From: VAZQ01 sp963771845
Lineage (GTDB): Bacteria > Pseudomonadota > Alphaproteobacteria > Rhizobiales > Xanthobacteraceae
Direction of reading: 5' to 3'
DNA length: 64,000 nt
NCBI GenBank assembly: GCA_963771845.1
Contig: CAVYVC010000036.1
Span: 248,001-312,000, forward strand
Each line of letters begins with the position of its first letter. Position 1 is the first letter of the stretch. Positions 17,408 to 26,216 of this stretch are shown here, in pieces. Position numbers and translations under genes: made by a program. The notes beneath the pieces are model-generated. The model was given only the letters and a program-made list of their open reading frames with translations, did not search any database and was not told the origin of the DNA.

Positions 17408-17659
17408 TCAAAGCGCCTTCGGCGGACGAGACTTATAATTGGGAACTGTCGCAAGTTCATCTCGCGATCCCAATTTACAAAATGCTTGGTCCAATAGTTT
17501 GGCCAGGTAGGGCGGCGAAACTTGTAGACGCTCGGCCCAATAGGCGAGCTCCGTCGCGCTCAGACCTCGTACCTCCTGGCAGGTAACAGCTTGTCCCGAT
17601 GATGCAGAAAGAAGAAGGACAAGGGCTGCAATTCCCAGGCGCATCGGAAGGATCGACAT
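17408..17659 (-). CDS. small secreted hypothetical protein
   Basis: An 83-residue protein if started at the internal Met (MSILPMRLGIAALVLLLSAS, a clear signal peptide with cleavage near GQA-VTC). The mature part (TCQEVRGLSATELAYWAERL, then QVSPPYLAKLLDQAFC) has two Cys that may pair in the periplasm. An upstream in-frame extension to 17779 lacks homology and would bury the signal peptide, so the shorter form is preferred. No family recognised. Confidence 0.6.
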   Translation of the reverse strand: MSILPMRLGIAALVLLLSASSGQAVTCQEVRGLSATELAYWAERLQVSPPYLAKLLDQAFCKLGSRDELATVPNYKSRPPKAL

Positions 17660-17785
17660 GCTTCCCACCCGCGGTTTGCCGCGACGCTTGCCACCGGGGT
17701 TTACGCCGCTGCTATGTGGTCCCGGCTGATCCGTTCTCAACCAAGGAGCCCACTCACTTTTTAGTCGCACCCGCGGCAAAGTGGT

Positions 17786-18847
17786 TCATTTGACGGTAAC
17801 GGGGTATGGGATCGAGCTCGCCTCACGAAAGGAAATGAGACGTTTCCGGCTTTCGTCCCATAGAACGAGGCGCACGCAGCGAAAGCTATGCAGCAGCGTG
17901 AGCCGGCTCACGTCGCGAAGCTCGGGATGCTCGCGCAACACCCGCGGCAGGCGGTAGTACGGAATGCCGCTCGCCAAGTGATGGACATGGTGCATGCCAA
18001 TATTGGCCGTGAACCAGCGCAGGATCGCCGGTAAGTCGTAGTGCGAGCTTCCGTGCAGGGCCGCCTTTTGAAATGTCCACTCGCCGTCGTGTGCCCAGAA
18101 TGTCGTCTCGAACTGGTGCTGCACGTAGAACAGCCATACTCCAACCGCGCCTGCGAGAAGCATAATGGGGAGGTGCACCAGCAGGAACGGTCCGATACCG
18201 ATGAGCCGAATCAGGCCGGCGGCGATCACCGCGATCGCGAAATTCGTCGCCATGGTGCTGAGCCACGGTTGCCAGCCAGCGCGTAACAGCCCGATCGGCA
18301 GCCGGTGCTTTAGAATAAACAGGTACGCGGGCCCGATGCCGAACATGACGCCCGGGTGCCGGTAAACGCGGTAGCGCACGCGGCGCCAGAAGGAGAGCGC
18401 CCTATATTCGCCCACGGTGAGGGTATCGACGTCGCCCAGCCCGCGCCGTTCGAGATGGCCGGAGGTGGCGTGATGCATGGCATGGGTGCGGCGCCAGTAA
18501 TCATAGGGCGTGAGCGTGAGCACGCCGATCACTCGTCCCACCCAGTCGTTTGCCGAACGATTGTAAAAGAATGAACCGTGGCCGCAATCATGCTGGATCA
18601 TGAACAGCCGAACGAGGAAACCCGCAGCTGGAATCGCGAGCAGCAAACAGAGCCAGAAATGCCCCAAATAAAGCGCTGTCCAAGCCAGCACCCACAACGC
18701 TGAAAGCGGTCCAAACGTGATTGCAATCTCGATGATACTGCGCGCGTGACTGGGCTTGCGATAGCGCCCAAGAATTTGCCCCCAGCTGCGGGCGCAGAGC
18801 ACAGGAGGACAGGCAACGCCTGGTTGCTGGGTCAGATGTGCTTCCAT
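17786..18847 (-). CDS. membrane fatty acid desaturase family protein
   Basis: A protein of about 353 residues (start MEAHLTQQ; an in-frame start at 18913 would add 22). The three His boxes of the di-iron site are HDCGHG, HAMHHA and HVHHL, and hydrophobic pairs at about residues 40-90 and 185-225 fit the usual four-helix layout. It resembles omega-6/Delta12-type bacterial desaturases, which introduce double bonds in membrane acyl chains using ferredoxin or cytochrome electrons. It is monocistronic; no electron donor gene is adjacent. Confidence 0.92.
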   Translation of the reverse strand: MEAHLTQQPGVACPPVLCARSWGQILGRYRKPSHARSIIEIAITFGPLSALWVLAWTALYLGHFWLCLLLAIPAAGFLVRLFMIQHDCGHGSFFYNRSANDWVGRVIGVLTLTPYDYWRRTHAMHHATSGHLERRGLGDVDTLTVGEYRALSFWRRVRYRVYRHPGVMFGIGPAYLFILKHRLPIGLLRAGWQPWLSTMATNFAIAVIAAGLIRLIGIGPFLLVHLPIMLLAGAVGVWLFYVQHQFETTFWAHDGEWTFQKAALHGSSHYDLPAILRWFTANIGMHHVHHLASGIPYYRLPRVLREHPELRDVSRLTLLHSFRCVRLVLWDESRKRLISFREASSIPYPVTVK

Positions 18848-19109
18848 GGTGTCCACCAAAGTTTGCTGCCGCAATGTGCGCACCGTGTAATTGTGAGAGC
18901 TACCAGGCCGCACCGAGCTTTAACCTCGCTCAATTGGTGCTGTGACACGACGCGCTAATGCGGCTCACTCAAGCTTTGCAGACCTCAGCGTCACGAACTG
19001 GCGGCCGGGGAATCCGACCGGCGTTCAATTTCTCGGTTGCCGAGCCTTCTCTGCTGCCGTGCCACTTCGCCTTTTGCAGAATGAACTGTTGCGTATTTGC
19101 GCAGCGCTA

Positions 19110-19325
19110 CCCGGCGTTCGGCGAGACGTTCAGGCTGAACAGCTTGTAGCACTGTACGATTCCGAACAACAAGGCTTTTTTAGCATTTCGACGCGCCACC
19201 GCAGCAACCCACCCCAATACGATTCCGGTGGCGGGACGCGAAGTGCGAAAGATTTTCGCGATCCTCCAGCCCTCGGCAATCCCGTTCAGGTTGATGTCGG
19301 TGAATTTAGCGACAAGCGCTGCTCC
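19110..19325 (-). pseudogene. remnant of a response regulator receiver domain (copy 2)
   Basis: The minus strand reads LVAKFTDINLNGIAEGWRIA followed by KIFRTSRPATGIVLGW, matching the Asp-containing centre of a CheY-like receiver, then loses similarity. No N-terminus and no conserved C-terminal Lys remain. The DNA between it and the divergent Crp-type gene (19413-19468, GGGCGCGGA then TTGAGAGACGC) repeats that at 16463-16520. Response regulator plus divergent Crp/Fnr gene was probably the ancestral layout. Confidence 0.55.
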
Positions 19326-19480
19326 GGCTGTACAGTTCCGTACAACGGGAGTTTTTTTGGAAAAACATAGCTTTTGAACGGGAACAGGCCTACAAGAGCT
19401 GCGCCGCCCGCATCGGCCCCTTGGGCGCGGACGATTGAGAGACGCGGCTGTGCTCTTGCCCTGGTGAACGGGAGAGAGCC

Positions 19481-20182
19481 ATGCTCGCAGTGTCCCCATC
19501 TTCCAACCGGTTGCTTGCGGCTCTTTCCCGCGCAGATCTGGATTTGCTGTAGCCTCACCTGAAACACGGGCCACTGAAGCTTCGTCAGGATCTGGAATCG
19601 CCCAACCGCCGCATCGACTACGTCTACTTTCCGGATGGCGGCTTCGCATCCGTCGTGGCGGTGCAGGCCAATGACACGCGGATCGAAGTCGGACTGATCG
19701 GCTATGAAGGCATGACAGGCACGTCGATCCTGCTTGGCAGCGATCGAACGCCGCACTCGACCTACATCCAGGCTGCCGGCCAGGGCCAGCGCATAGGCGC
19801 TCTAAAATTGCGCCAAGCGATGGAGGCCAGCAAGTCCCTGCGCATGTTGTTGCTCAGGTATGTGCAAGTTTTCATGGTGCAGACGGCGCATACTGCCATT
19901 TCCAATGCACGCGGCAGGCTCGATGCGCGTCTCGCCCGGTGGCTTCTGATGGCTCATGACAGGGTTCGTAACGAGACCCTGCCGCTCACCCATGAATTTC
20001 TGTCTCTGATGCTGGGCGTGCGCCGAGCGGGCGTGACCGAGGCGCTGCACAGTTTGGAAAGCCAAAGACTGATTTACACCGGCACGGGCAAGGTCGCCTT
20101 GCGCAATCGAAAAGGTTTGGAGCGCACCGCGGGAAATTCATACGGCACGCCTGAAGCGGAGTTTCGTCGGCTGATCGGATAA
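19481..20182 (+). pseudogene. Crp/Fnr-family regulator interrupted by in-frame TAG
   Basis: A GGGAGAGAG site precedes an ATG at 19481 that opens MLAVSPSSNRLLAALSRADL, a typical Crp/Fnr N-terminus, but codon 24 is TAG (19550-19552). The same frame then continues uninterrupted to 20182 with cNMP-domain-like segments (DYVYFPDGGFASVVAV, GLIGYEGMTG) and a winged-helix part (LTHEFLSLMLGVRRAGVTEA). A residual product could begin at an internal GTG at about 19652, without the first strands. Either a recent nonsense mutation, a sequencing error, or suppression. Signal sensed is unknown; no FNR-type Cys cluster is visible. Confidence 0.8.
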
Positions 20183-20292
20183 CAAACGTCATTGAAATGT
20201 AACCCGACTGGGCGCACAGTGTGCTCAGCCGACGCTGGTTGCAGCTCGCCGCAAGTACATACAGTTCAGTCATTGGCGAGCGAGGAGCGGAT

Positions 20293-20727
20293 ATGATGTG
20301 GCTTCGTGATAGCGCTACTTACTGGCGCAAGCGTGCCCAATACGCGCGGCACTGCGCCGAATACGCGCGCGAGTGCGCCGAAAGCGCGCGCAGCGACCGG
20401 TCCAAGCAGAAGTACCTCAAGATCGCAAAAAAGTATGACCAGGAGGCCGATCGCGCCGGAGAGCGAGTTAAGAAGCGCGCCAGCACAGTTTCAGATGTTA
20501 CCGACTTGGGGGCAGATATGGCGGGGCCTGGTGCTGGCTCCGAGTTCTGGCGCAAGCGCGCCGAATACGCACGGGCGAGCGCCAACTACGCGCGGGCGCG
20601 CGCCGAATACGCGCGGGGTGCCCGGACCAAGCAGAAGTATCTCCGGATGGCACAAAAGTATGACCAGCAGGCCGATCTGGCCGAGCGAGTTGAGAAGCGC
20701 GTCCGCAATCGAGCGGCCGCTGCATAG
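20293..20727 (+). CDS. internally duplicated, Ala/Arg-rich helical protein
   Basis: A 144-residue protein (start MMWLRDS after GAGGAGCGG). Two copies of a helical unit of about 55 residues are obvious: YWRKRAQYARHCAEYARECA...KQKYLKIAKKYDQEAD and FWRKRAEYARASANYARARA...KQKYLRMAQKYDQQAD, each followed by a basic tail. Within each unit, AEYARxx heptad-like steps suggest a long amphipathic helix or coiled coil. A nucleic acid- or membrane-surface-binding scaffold is possible, but no known family fits. It follows the interrupted Crp-type gene by 110 bp. Confidence 0.65.
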   Translation: MMWLRDSATYWRKRAQYARHCAEYARECAESARSDRSKQKYLKIAKKYDQEADRAGERVKKRASTVSDVTDLGADMAGPGAGSEFWRKRAEYARASANYARARAEYARGARTKQKYLRMAQKYDQQADLAERVEKRVRNRAAAA

Positions 20728-20741
20728 CATCCACTGATCGC

Positions 20742-20812
20742 GGGAGGCTCCACCTCTCCCCGTCGTTGGGGAGAGGTCGGCGCCGAAGGCGCCGGGTGAG
20801 GGGGTCAAATTC
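20742..20812. repeat. intergenic palindromic repeat, type 2
   Basis: CTCCCCGTCGTTGGGGAG followed by GGCGCC-GAAG-GGCGCC hairpins and GTGAGGGGGT. This composite hairpin element is of a kind frequent between rhizobial genes. It may also terminate the transcript of the duplicated helical protein. The following 200 bp to the GST gene contain nothing I can support. Confidence 0.55.
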
Positions 20813-21010
20813 ATCATGGTGCAAAGTCCGATCGATCATCTCCAAGACACCGTCGATGTTCTCAGACACATCTGTATTCGTAACTTGAACAACCAAGAAT
20901 CCCAGTGACTCAAGAACACGCGTCCGTTCTGGCGAGAGCGAAGGCTTGGCAACTTCAGAGCGTTGCGCCTGCTTGATCGCCCAGTCCGTCCCGCAATCTA
21001 CGAAGCGAGC

Positions 21011-21796
21011 CTAAGCCGCCCGTAAAATATCCTGCACCTTCGGCCACGGATCAGGCGCGTCGGCATAACGCTCGCTGTCCGCGAGACTTAGCCAATCGTC
21101 GACGGCTACCTTGAACGACGGCCGCAAGCGGACGCGATCATACCAGGCAAGGACTCCCGGGCGGTCCTCCCACATCCGCGCGAGCTTGAGCTTGTCGAGA
21201 CGCCAGACGTAGGGAGTTGCAGCTGCATCGGCCAGCGACCACTCCTCACCAGCAAGATAAGGCCCATTTCTTGTCGCCGCCTCGATACCGTCGAGGAGCT
21301 TCTGGTGCTGACGAATCGCATCGGCTACGGGCGGCGCGTCAAGCCCATGTGCGACAACCTGGCGCTTGATCTCCGCACGTTTCCTGTCAGGCGACTTTGC
21401 CAGCTCGGCCGCCATCTCCTGCGGCGTCATGCGAGCAAGCCACTCGCGGTTGGCTGTTGCAAAAGTCAATGTCATGCAAGCAACATGGACGTATTCATCC
21501 ATCAGCTTGGTCATCATGCGAACCTTCGAACGCGCGAGCGCATCGGTGGGCATGAGTGCAGGGCCGCGGAAGGCATCGTCGACATAATGCATGATCACCG
21601 TGGACTCGATGACAACCCTTCCGTCATGGTCGATTGTGGGGACCACGGCATTGGGGTTTAGCTTCATGTAGCCGGGATCGAACTGATCGCCGCGCAGCGT
21701 CATCTGTCGGCTGTCGAAACTCACCCCTTTTTCCGCCAGCGCGAGCCTTGCCTTGATTGAGCAGACCGATGTCCGGCCATGGTAAAGCGTGAGCAT
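21011..21796 (-). CDS. glutathione S-transferase family protein
   Basis: A 261-residue GST. The thioredoxin-like N-terminal domain begins MLTLYHGRTSVCSIKARLAL (Ser/Cys active-site region), has NPNAVVPTIDHDG (cis-Pro) and ESTVIMHYVDD (glutathione gamma-Glu contact). The all-helical C-terminal domain includes GEEWSLADAAATPYVWRLDKL. GAGTGAGG precedes the ATG. It is followed downstream only by convergent or spaced genes; a carboxymuconolactone decarboxylase-like gene lies 28 bp upstream on the same strand and likely shares its transcript, suggesting detoxification of an electrophile. Confidence 0.93.
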   Translation of the reverse strand: MLTLYHGRTSVCSIKARLALAEKGVSFDSRQMTLRGDQFDPGYMKLNPNAVVPTIDHDGRVVIESTVIMHYVDDAFRGPALMPTDALARSKVRMMTKLMDEYVHVACMTLTFATANREWLARMTPQEMAAELAKSPDRKRAEIKRQVVAHGLDAPPVADAIRQHQKLLDGIEAATRNGPYLAGEEWSLADAAATPYVWRLDKLKLARMWEDRPGVLAWYDRVRLRPSFKVAVDDWLSLADSERYADAPDPWPKVQDILRAA

Positions 21797-21824
21797 GCCT
21801 CACTCGCGTGTTCCTCGCTCCCGT

Positions 21825-22409
21825 CTACTCCGCCGCGACCTGCGCCGGGCCGGATTTGAGCTTGGGATTGAGCTCGCAGGCCTCCTCCCAACTCAGCACG
21901 TTGAGCGATTTGACGAACTTGCCGACGCCGTCGACCTCGGCGCAGAACAGGCCTAGCTCTATGATCTCTTCATCGCTGAAGTGCATGGCGAGATCGGCAT
22001 AGACCTGGTCCTTGTCGATGGCGTGCTCGCCCTGCTTGAACAGATCCGCGTAGTGCAGCGCTGCCTTCTCACGCTCGCTCAAACGCTTGCTGCCCGCATA
22101 TTCGAAGAGGTCGTTGATCGTCTCCTCGGACAGGCCTTGCGCCTTTGCGACATTCGAGCGCACCGTCGAGCAGTAGCCGCATTGATGCGCGACTGAAATC
22201 TTGATGCGGCACATTTCCTTAAGCTTGTGCGGCAACACGCCCTGATAGAGCAGCTTGTTCCAATACTCTACCCAAGCGATGCCGAGCGGGCTGCGCGTCA
22301 TCAGGCTGACCACGCGCGGATCGGGTGCGCCGGTGCGCTTGGCGGATTCGATCAACTCGCGTGTATGGGGGGTCTTTTCGTCTTCCGCGATGTAGCGCAG
22401 TCTAGGCAT
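21825..22409 (-). CDS. carboxymuconolactone decarboxylase / AhpD-like family protein
   Basis: A 194-residue helical protein with the peroxidase-type CxxC motif in HQCGYCSTV, followed by a conserved helix (RSNVAKAQGLSEETINDLFEY). AhpD-like members are thiol reductases or peroxidases; true decarboxylases lack the Cys pair, so a redox role is more likely. GGGAG precedes the ATG. It probably forms an operon with the downstream GST gene (28 bp gap). Confidence 0.9.
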   Translation of the reverse strand: MPRLRYIAEDEKTPHTRELIESAKRTGAPDPRVVSLMTRSPLGIAWVEYWNKLLYQGVLPHKLKEMCRIKISVAHQCGYCSTVRSNVAKAQGLSEETINDLFEYAGSKRLSEREKAALHYADLFKQGEHAIDKDQVYADLAMHFSDEEIIELGLFCAEVDGVGKFVKSLNVLSWEEACELNPKLKSGPAQVAAE

Positions 22410-22494
22410 TTGTTTTCTCCCGATGCTCGATCACGCTGCCTTCAATACCCTATCCTTGCGCAAAGCTCCACCGCCCGGGCGAGCTCCATGGCCG

Positions 22495-23688
22495 CTAGTT
22501 GAGCGCAAGGCCCATCGTCCATTGTCCGGTCCTGACCCGGAAAGGCGATTGGCTTTCCGCGAACTCTTGCGGCACCCGGTCTTCCGCCTGAAGGGAGAAT
22601 ATCGCGATCTGGGTGGCAATCGGTCCAATGAGGTAGAGGAATTTGCCATCCGGGGAAACCTGCAGCTCCTTGCTGTCAGGGACGCTCGAGCTCGAAAGAC
22701 GCTTCGGCGCGCTGTTGCCAATCAGTTCAAGCGTGCCGCCCGCTGCAATCGAAAATACACTCACGTTGTTGGTCACGTAGTTGGAGGCGTAGAGCGACTT
22801 GCCGTCAGGCGCCAAAACGGCCCAGCACATGGCGCGCTGGTGATTTGAATAGGGCTCACCTTCCAGCTTCAAGGCAGCCGTCTTTGGGTCGACCGAGAAT
22901 ACGCGAATCGCGCTGCCGCGAAAATTTGTTACCATGATGCGGCGACCATCGGCGCTCCAGGAAAATCCGACCGTTCCGCTCAGCCCGCTTTGCCTGCTCG
23001 CCTTGAACGGCGATCCCGGTCCTTCCTTCAGGCGGCCGTTGCTTTGCGCTGCGAAGGTGCGAACGCTGCCATCGCTCTGAAACCCGGCTGTAACGGCAAG
23101 CACCGTGCCCGCAGGGTTGAACTCGACTTGGGCGGGGCCTTCCCCGCGCGGAAACTCTATGGTCGAACCTGCAATCGGGGTCAGGCGGCCAGCCTGATCG
23201 AGGCGAAACCCGGTGATGTTCGGTGCCACTGTGGGATTTGCAAAGGGCACGGCCTGGTTTGCCACATAGACGATATCACCGTGCAGGGCGAGGCTCATTG
23301 GATGAGAACCACCTGACGCAAACGGCGAGCCGGCGACAGGCTTGAGTGCACCCGAAGGAGCAATTTCAAAGACCGCAATCGAGTCGCTGCCAGGGTTCAC
23401 AGCAAGAAGATGCTTGCCGTGGATGCGAAGCGGTCCCTGCGAGTCCAGATCGCCGCCGGACGGGACCACGAGGCCCTTGCCGCCGGTTGCAACGGGCGAT
23501 CCTGGCATTTCGTCAAGCGAACCATCGGCCAGACGGTTGAGAATAACGACACCATTTGAAACACCGTCGTTGCTGAGCGTGTAGACATGGCCGACGACCG
23601 GCTCCGCAGCTCGGCCGCTCGCGCTGCCGGCGGCGAGAATTGCAACAGCCAAGCCGGCCGTTGCAATCGGTGACGTCATCTTGTTCAT
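22495..23688 (-). CDS. secreted beta-propeller (lactonase/YncE-type) protein
   Basis: A 397-residue protein with a signal peptide (MNKMTSPIATAGLAVAILAA, cleavage near GRAAEP). The mature part is a seven-bladed propeller: repeated motifs such as VYTLSNDGVSNGVVILNRL, HLLAVNPGSDSIAVFEI, SLYASNYVTNNVSVFSI and KFLYLIGPIATQIAIFSL. It matches the lactonase (Pfam 10282) group that includes 6-phosphogluconolactonase, but export to the periplasm argues against that reaction. Often linked to stress or surface proteins; function unproven. Confidence 0.85.
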   Translation of the reverse strand: MNKMTSPIATAGLAVAILAAGSASGRAAEPVVGHVYTLSNDGVSNGVVILNRLADGSLDEMPGSPVATGGKGLVVPSGGDLDSQGPLRIHGKHLLAVNPGSDSIAVFEIAPSGALKPVAGSPFASGGSHPMSLALHGDIVYVANQAVPFANPTVAPNITGFRLDQAGRLTPIAGSTIEFPRGEGPAQVEFNPAGTVLAVTAGFQSDGSVRTFAAQSNGRLKEGPGSPFKASRQSGLSGTVGFSWSADGRRIMVTNFRGSAIRVFSVDPKTAALKLEGEPYSNHQRAMCWAVLAPDGKSLYASNYVTNNVSVFSIAAGGTLELIGNSAPKRLSSSSVPDSKELQVSPDGKFLYLIGPIATQIAIFSLQAEDRVPQEFAESQSPFRVRTGQWTMGLALN

Positions 23689-23729
23689 CGCGTCGTATCC
23701 TTCCTGACAAATCTGAGTAGCTAGAGTTG

Positions 23730-24890
23730 TTATTCCGCCGCCATCGCAAGATCAGGCATTGACTCGTGCAGGATTACGCCTTCGATCGGGTCAAACTCTC
23801 CCTCCCACGGGGCCTGCCTGAGTGCCCGCATCGTGGCCTCGAAACCTGCCTCCCGGCGCATGCGGATTCCGGATGGAGTAAAATCGATATCTTTGGTGTG
23901 GTTCTCATTTTCCAGACGCGGCGCCAGGAGACGGACAACATGCATCTGCGTCACGCATCCGTAGCCGGCCAGCTCCTGCACCGCCTCGGTCTTGCGCACA
24001 TCGTCGGGCAGGTAGCGGACCAGCTGGCTGACGACGTGCCGTAGTCGATGCGTTTGCTGCTGCCGAGTGATGTGGCTCGCAATACGGCTCGAGTACTGGA
24101 TGTCCTTCTGGCGATGCAGCACTTCCCAAATTGATCCCGGCACGGGCCCGGTTGGATTCCACAAGTGAACCGCGAATATGAGCGAGTTGCGGCGGGGATA
24201 GTCGTCGAATATGACCTCGGTCGGCGTATTGGAGAGAATGCCGCCATCCCAATAGTATTCGCCATCGATAGAGATGGCGGGGAACGCCGGCGGCAGCGCT
24301 CCGGATGCCATGATATGGTTGGCATTGATTTCCGACTGACGGCTGTCGAAATAGTGCATCATGCTGGTCCGCACGTTTGCAGCGCCGATGGTCAACCGTG
24401 GCACTTGTGCGTTGATGATGGAAAAATCCACCAGCTCATCCAGGGTTTGCCGGAGCGCCGCGGTCGAATAGAATCCGGCGCGATCCACCCCCAACGGAAT
24501 GTGCGCTCCCAGGAACGCCGGTAGATGAGGCTCGAAAAATCCGGGGATGCCTCTGACCAGGGTCGACCAGTACGACCACGTGTCCGGCACTCCCGTCCAA
24601 GCCGGCACGAACGGCCAGATATTAGGAGCCTCCATCCTGTTCCAGAATTCGTTGAGCCTGGCGAGGCGGTCCTCTGCCTTATTACCGGCGATGATGCCGG
24701 CGTTGATGGCACCGATCGAGGTGCCGATGATCCAATCCGGCTCGACCCCCGCCTCATGCAGCGCCTCGTATACACCAACCTGGTAGGCGCCCAGAGCTCC
24801 ACCGCCCTGCAGGACGAGCACCACCTGTCCCTTCGAGTTCGAACGAAATTCGTCGACCGCTCTCGCAACCATCCGTCTAGACATGCTCAT
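23730..24890 (-). CDS. patatin-like phospholipase with DUF3734-type C-terminus (copy 1)
   Basis: A 386-residue patatin. The oxyanion loop is LQGGGALGAYQVGVYEAL, the nucleophile elbow is GTSIG and the catalytic Asp is in YWDGGILSNTP. The C-terminal part (QKDIQYSSRIASHITRQQQ onward) is of the DUF3734 type. ATG at 24890 is favoured because GTGGAG precedes it. Such proteins are often next to 3-hydroxybutyrate dehydrogenase, consistent with a role in polyhydroxybutyrate or lipid turnover; here the upstream dehydrogenase survives only as a fragment. A close paralog lies at 29542-30723. Confidence 0.9.
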   Translation of the reverse strand: MSMSRRMVARAVDEFRSNSKGQVVLVLQGGGALGAYQVGVYEALHEAGVEPDWIIGTSIGAINAGIIAGNKAEDRLARLNEFWNRMEAPNIWPFVPAWTGVPDTWSYWSTLVRGIPGFFEPHLPAFLGAHIPLGVDRAGFYSTAALRQTLDELVDFSIINAQVPRLTIGAANVRTSMMHYFDSRQSEINANHIMASGALPPAFPAISIDGEYYWDGGILSNTPTEVIFDDYPRRNSLIFAVHLWNPTGPVPGSIWEVLHRQKDIQYSSRIASHITRQQQTHRLRHVVSQLVRYLPDDVRKTEAVQELAGYGCVTQMHVVRLLAPRLENENHTKDIDFTPSGIRMRREAGFEATMRALRQAPWEGEFDPIEGVILHESMPDLAMAAE

Positions 24891-24944
24891 CGCGATCTCC
24901 ACGGTGCTGTTAGCAGAGACGCGTCCAACCGCGCTCTGCCAATT

Positions 24945-25208
24945 TCAGTGCGCGGTCCAGCCGCCGTCGACTGGCAATGCGATGCCGGTAATCGAGGCTG
25001 CCGCGTCGGAAGCGAGGAAAACCGATAGCGCACCAAGCTCTTCAACAGTGGCGAAACGCTTGTTGGGCTGCTGCGCGAGCAACACGTCACGGATCACTTT
25101 CTCGCGCGAGATGTTATGTGCTTTGGCCTGTCCATTGATCTGCGCCTCGACCAGCGGGGTATAGACGTAGCCGGGGCAGATGGCATTGCAGGTGATGCTT
25201 TTCATCAT
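24945..25208 (-). pseudogene. 3' fragment of 3-hydroxybutyrate dehydrogenase
   Basis: 87 codons covering only the last third of an SDR, from ITCNAICPGYVYTPLVEAQ to GIALPVDGGWTAH. Apart from its first few codons it differs by only two residues (Asn for Asp, Ser for Pro) from the C-terminus of the intact gene at 36481-37305. The NAD-binding half and the catalytic Tyr/Lys are missing, so it cannot be active. Similarity begins at about 25195, right where the upstream histidine kinase ends (their stop and ATG overlap). It lies just upstream of patatin copy 1, the normal neighbour of this gene. Confidence 0.85.
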
Positions 25209-25981
25209 GAGGCCACGGCGCGACGGCCAATGGATTGCGGCGCATCCTTCGGGAGTACCGAGACTAGTGCCGCCGCGAGCTTCAATTCGAAGCTCGCGCC
25301 TTTGGTTGAACGGGCAAGCGTAAGCGTGCCGCCGTTTCGCTCCGCAAGCTCACGTGCGATGGCGAGACCGTAACCGCGTCGGGGCGGCCTCGACTGCCGC
25401 GATTGCGTTCTGAACAAACCTGACTGCACGCACGCCGGTAATCCCGGGCCATCGTCGCTGATCTGCAGCGTGACGACCGTGCCTTCGGCAATGACGCGGA
25501 TCGTCACCGATTTGATCGCGTTCGCTTTGCGCCTCGCGACACTGACGGCATTGTTCATCAGATTGAACAGGATCCGGAAAACGTCGTCCGGGTCGGCGAG
25601 AACGCAGCATGCATTATTTTGATCGATATCGAAGGAAAAGTTGTTGGGGGCGCTTGATGCCAATAGATCGGAAATTTGGCGCGCGATCTGCACCAAATCG
25701 ACCCGGCACCGTCGCGCGTTGCGATCCGCACTGGCGGTGCAATCCAAAGCGCTGTTGCACAAAGCCGTTCCCCGCGTCAGCAGGGCATATGCAGCGTTCG
25801 CCGCCTTTGCGCCGCTCGTCCCGCTCAGGCGCTGGAGCGTTTCGAGCTGCAGCCCGATGCTCGCGAGGATGTTGCGCAAGTCGTGGGCAGCCCGGGCCGA
25901 AGGAGGGCACGTGGGATTGGCCGCGACAACGGCAAGGTGTGCCATGGAGGGAGCCTGCTCTTCTGTTTTGACGCAGGCCAT
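25205..25981 (-). CDS. soluble histidine kinase-like ATPase
   Basis: A 258-residue protein with no membrane segment and no sensor domain. The phosphoacceptor region is HDLRNILASIGLQLETL, the N box is FNLMNNAVSVAR, and G1/G2 boxes are SDDGPGLP and RGYGLAIARELAERNGGTL. Everything needed for ATP binding appears present. An internal start at 25945 is possible. A LysR-type operator lies only 25-60 bp upstream. It occupies the place where the 5' part of a 3HBDH gene would be expected, so it may have arrived by recombination. No partner response regulator is adjacent. Confidence 0.8.
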   Translation of the reverse strand: MACVKTEEQAPSMAHLAVVAANPTCPPSARAAHDLRNILASIGLQLETLQRLSGTSGAKAANAAYALLTRGTALCNSALDCTASADRNARRCRVDLVQIARQISDLLASSAPNNFSFDIDQNNACCVLADPDDVFRILFNLMNNAVSVARRKANAIKSVTIRVIAEGTVVTLQISDDGPGLPACVQSGLFRTQSRQSRPPRRGYGLAIARELAERNGGTLTLARSTKGASFELKLAAALVSVLPKDAPQSIGRRAVAS

Positions 25982-26005
25982 TCGAGCACGGGCTTGAAGC
26001 CGCAG

Positions 26006-26050
26006 TCCAATGCCAGGCGGCTATCGGATCGATAGACGAAGAGCATTGCA
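26006..26050. promoter_or_regulatory. LysR-type operator, symmetric class (site A)
   Basis: Perfect dyad CTATCGGATCGATAG (26021-26035; T-N11-A type) flanked at equal 7-bp gaps by CCAATGC on the left and GCATTGC on the right, so the 43-bp element is symmetric and can act in both directions. On the minus strand it precedes the histidine kinase gene. Core and right arm match site B base for base through ACGAAGAGCATTG. Confidence 0.75.
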
Positions 26051-26216
26051 ATCATGTGCCGAAGCCTGCGCCGGACTTGCACCGGCTGGATCGCATCAGC
26101 TTGCGGCTGGCGCACCTATTCGCACCGCTCTCGGAAGAGACTTTCCGCGACCCCTCAAGCTCAATTGAGTAAGACGCGGTCGCCAATAGCGTCAGTTCGC
26201 ACCGCAAACAGCGTCC

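Noticed and set aside
19550..19552. Pyrrolysine at the Crp TAG
   Set aside because: Pyrrolysine is not expected in this group or family; nonsense mutation or error is more likely.
22495..23688. 6-phosphogluconolactonase (pgl)
   Set aside because: The propeller fits, but a signal peptide puts it outside the cytosol where that reaction takes place.
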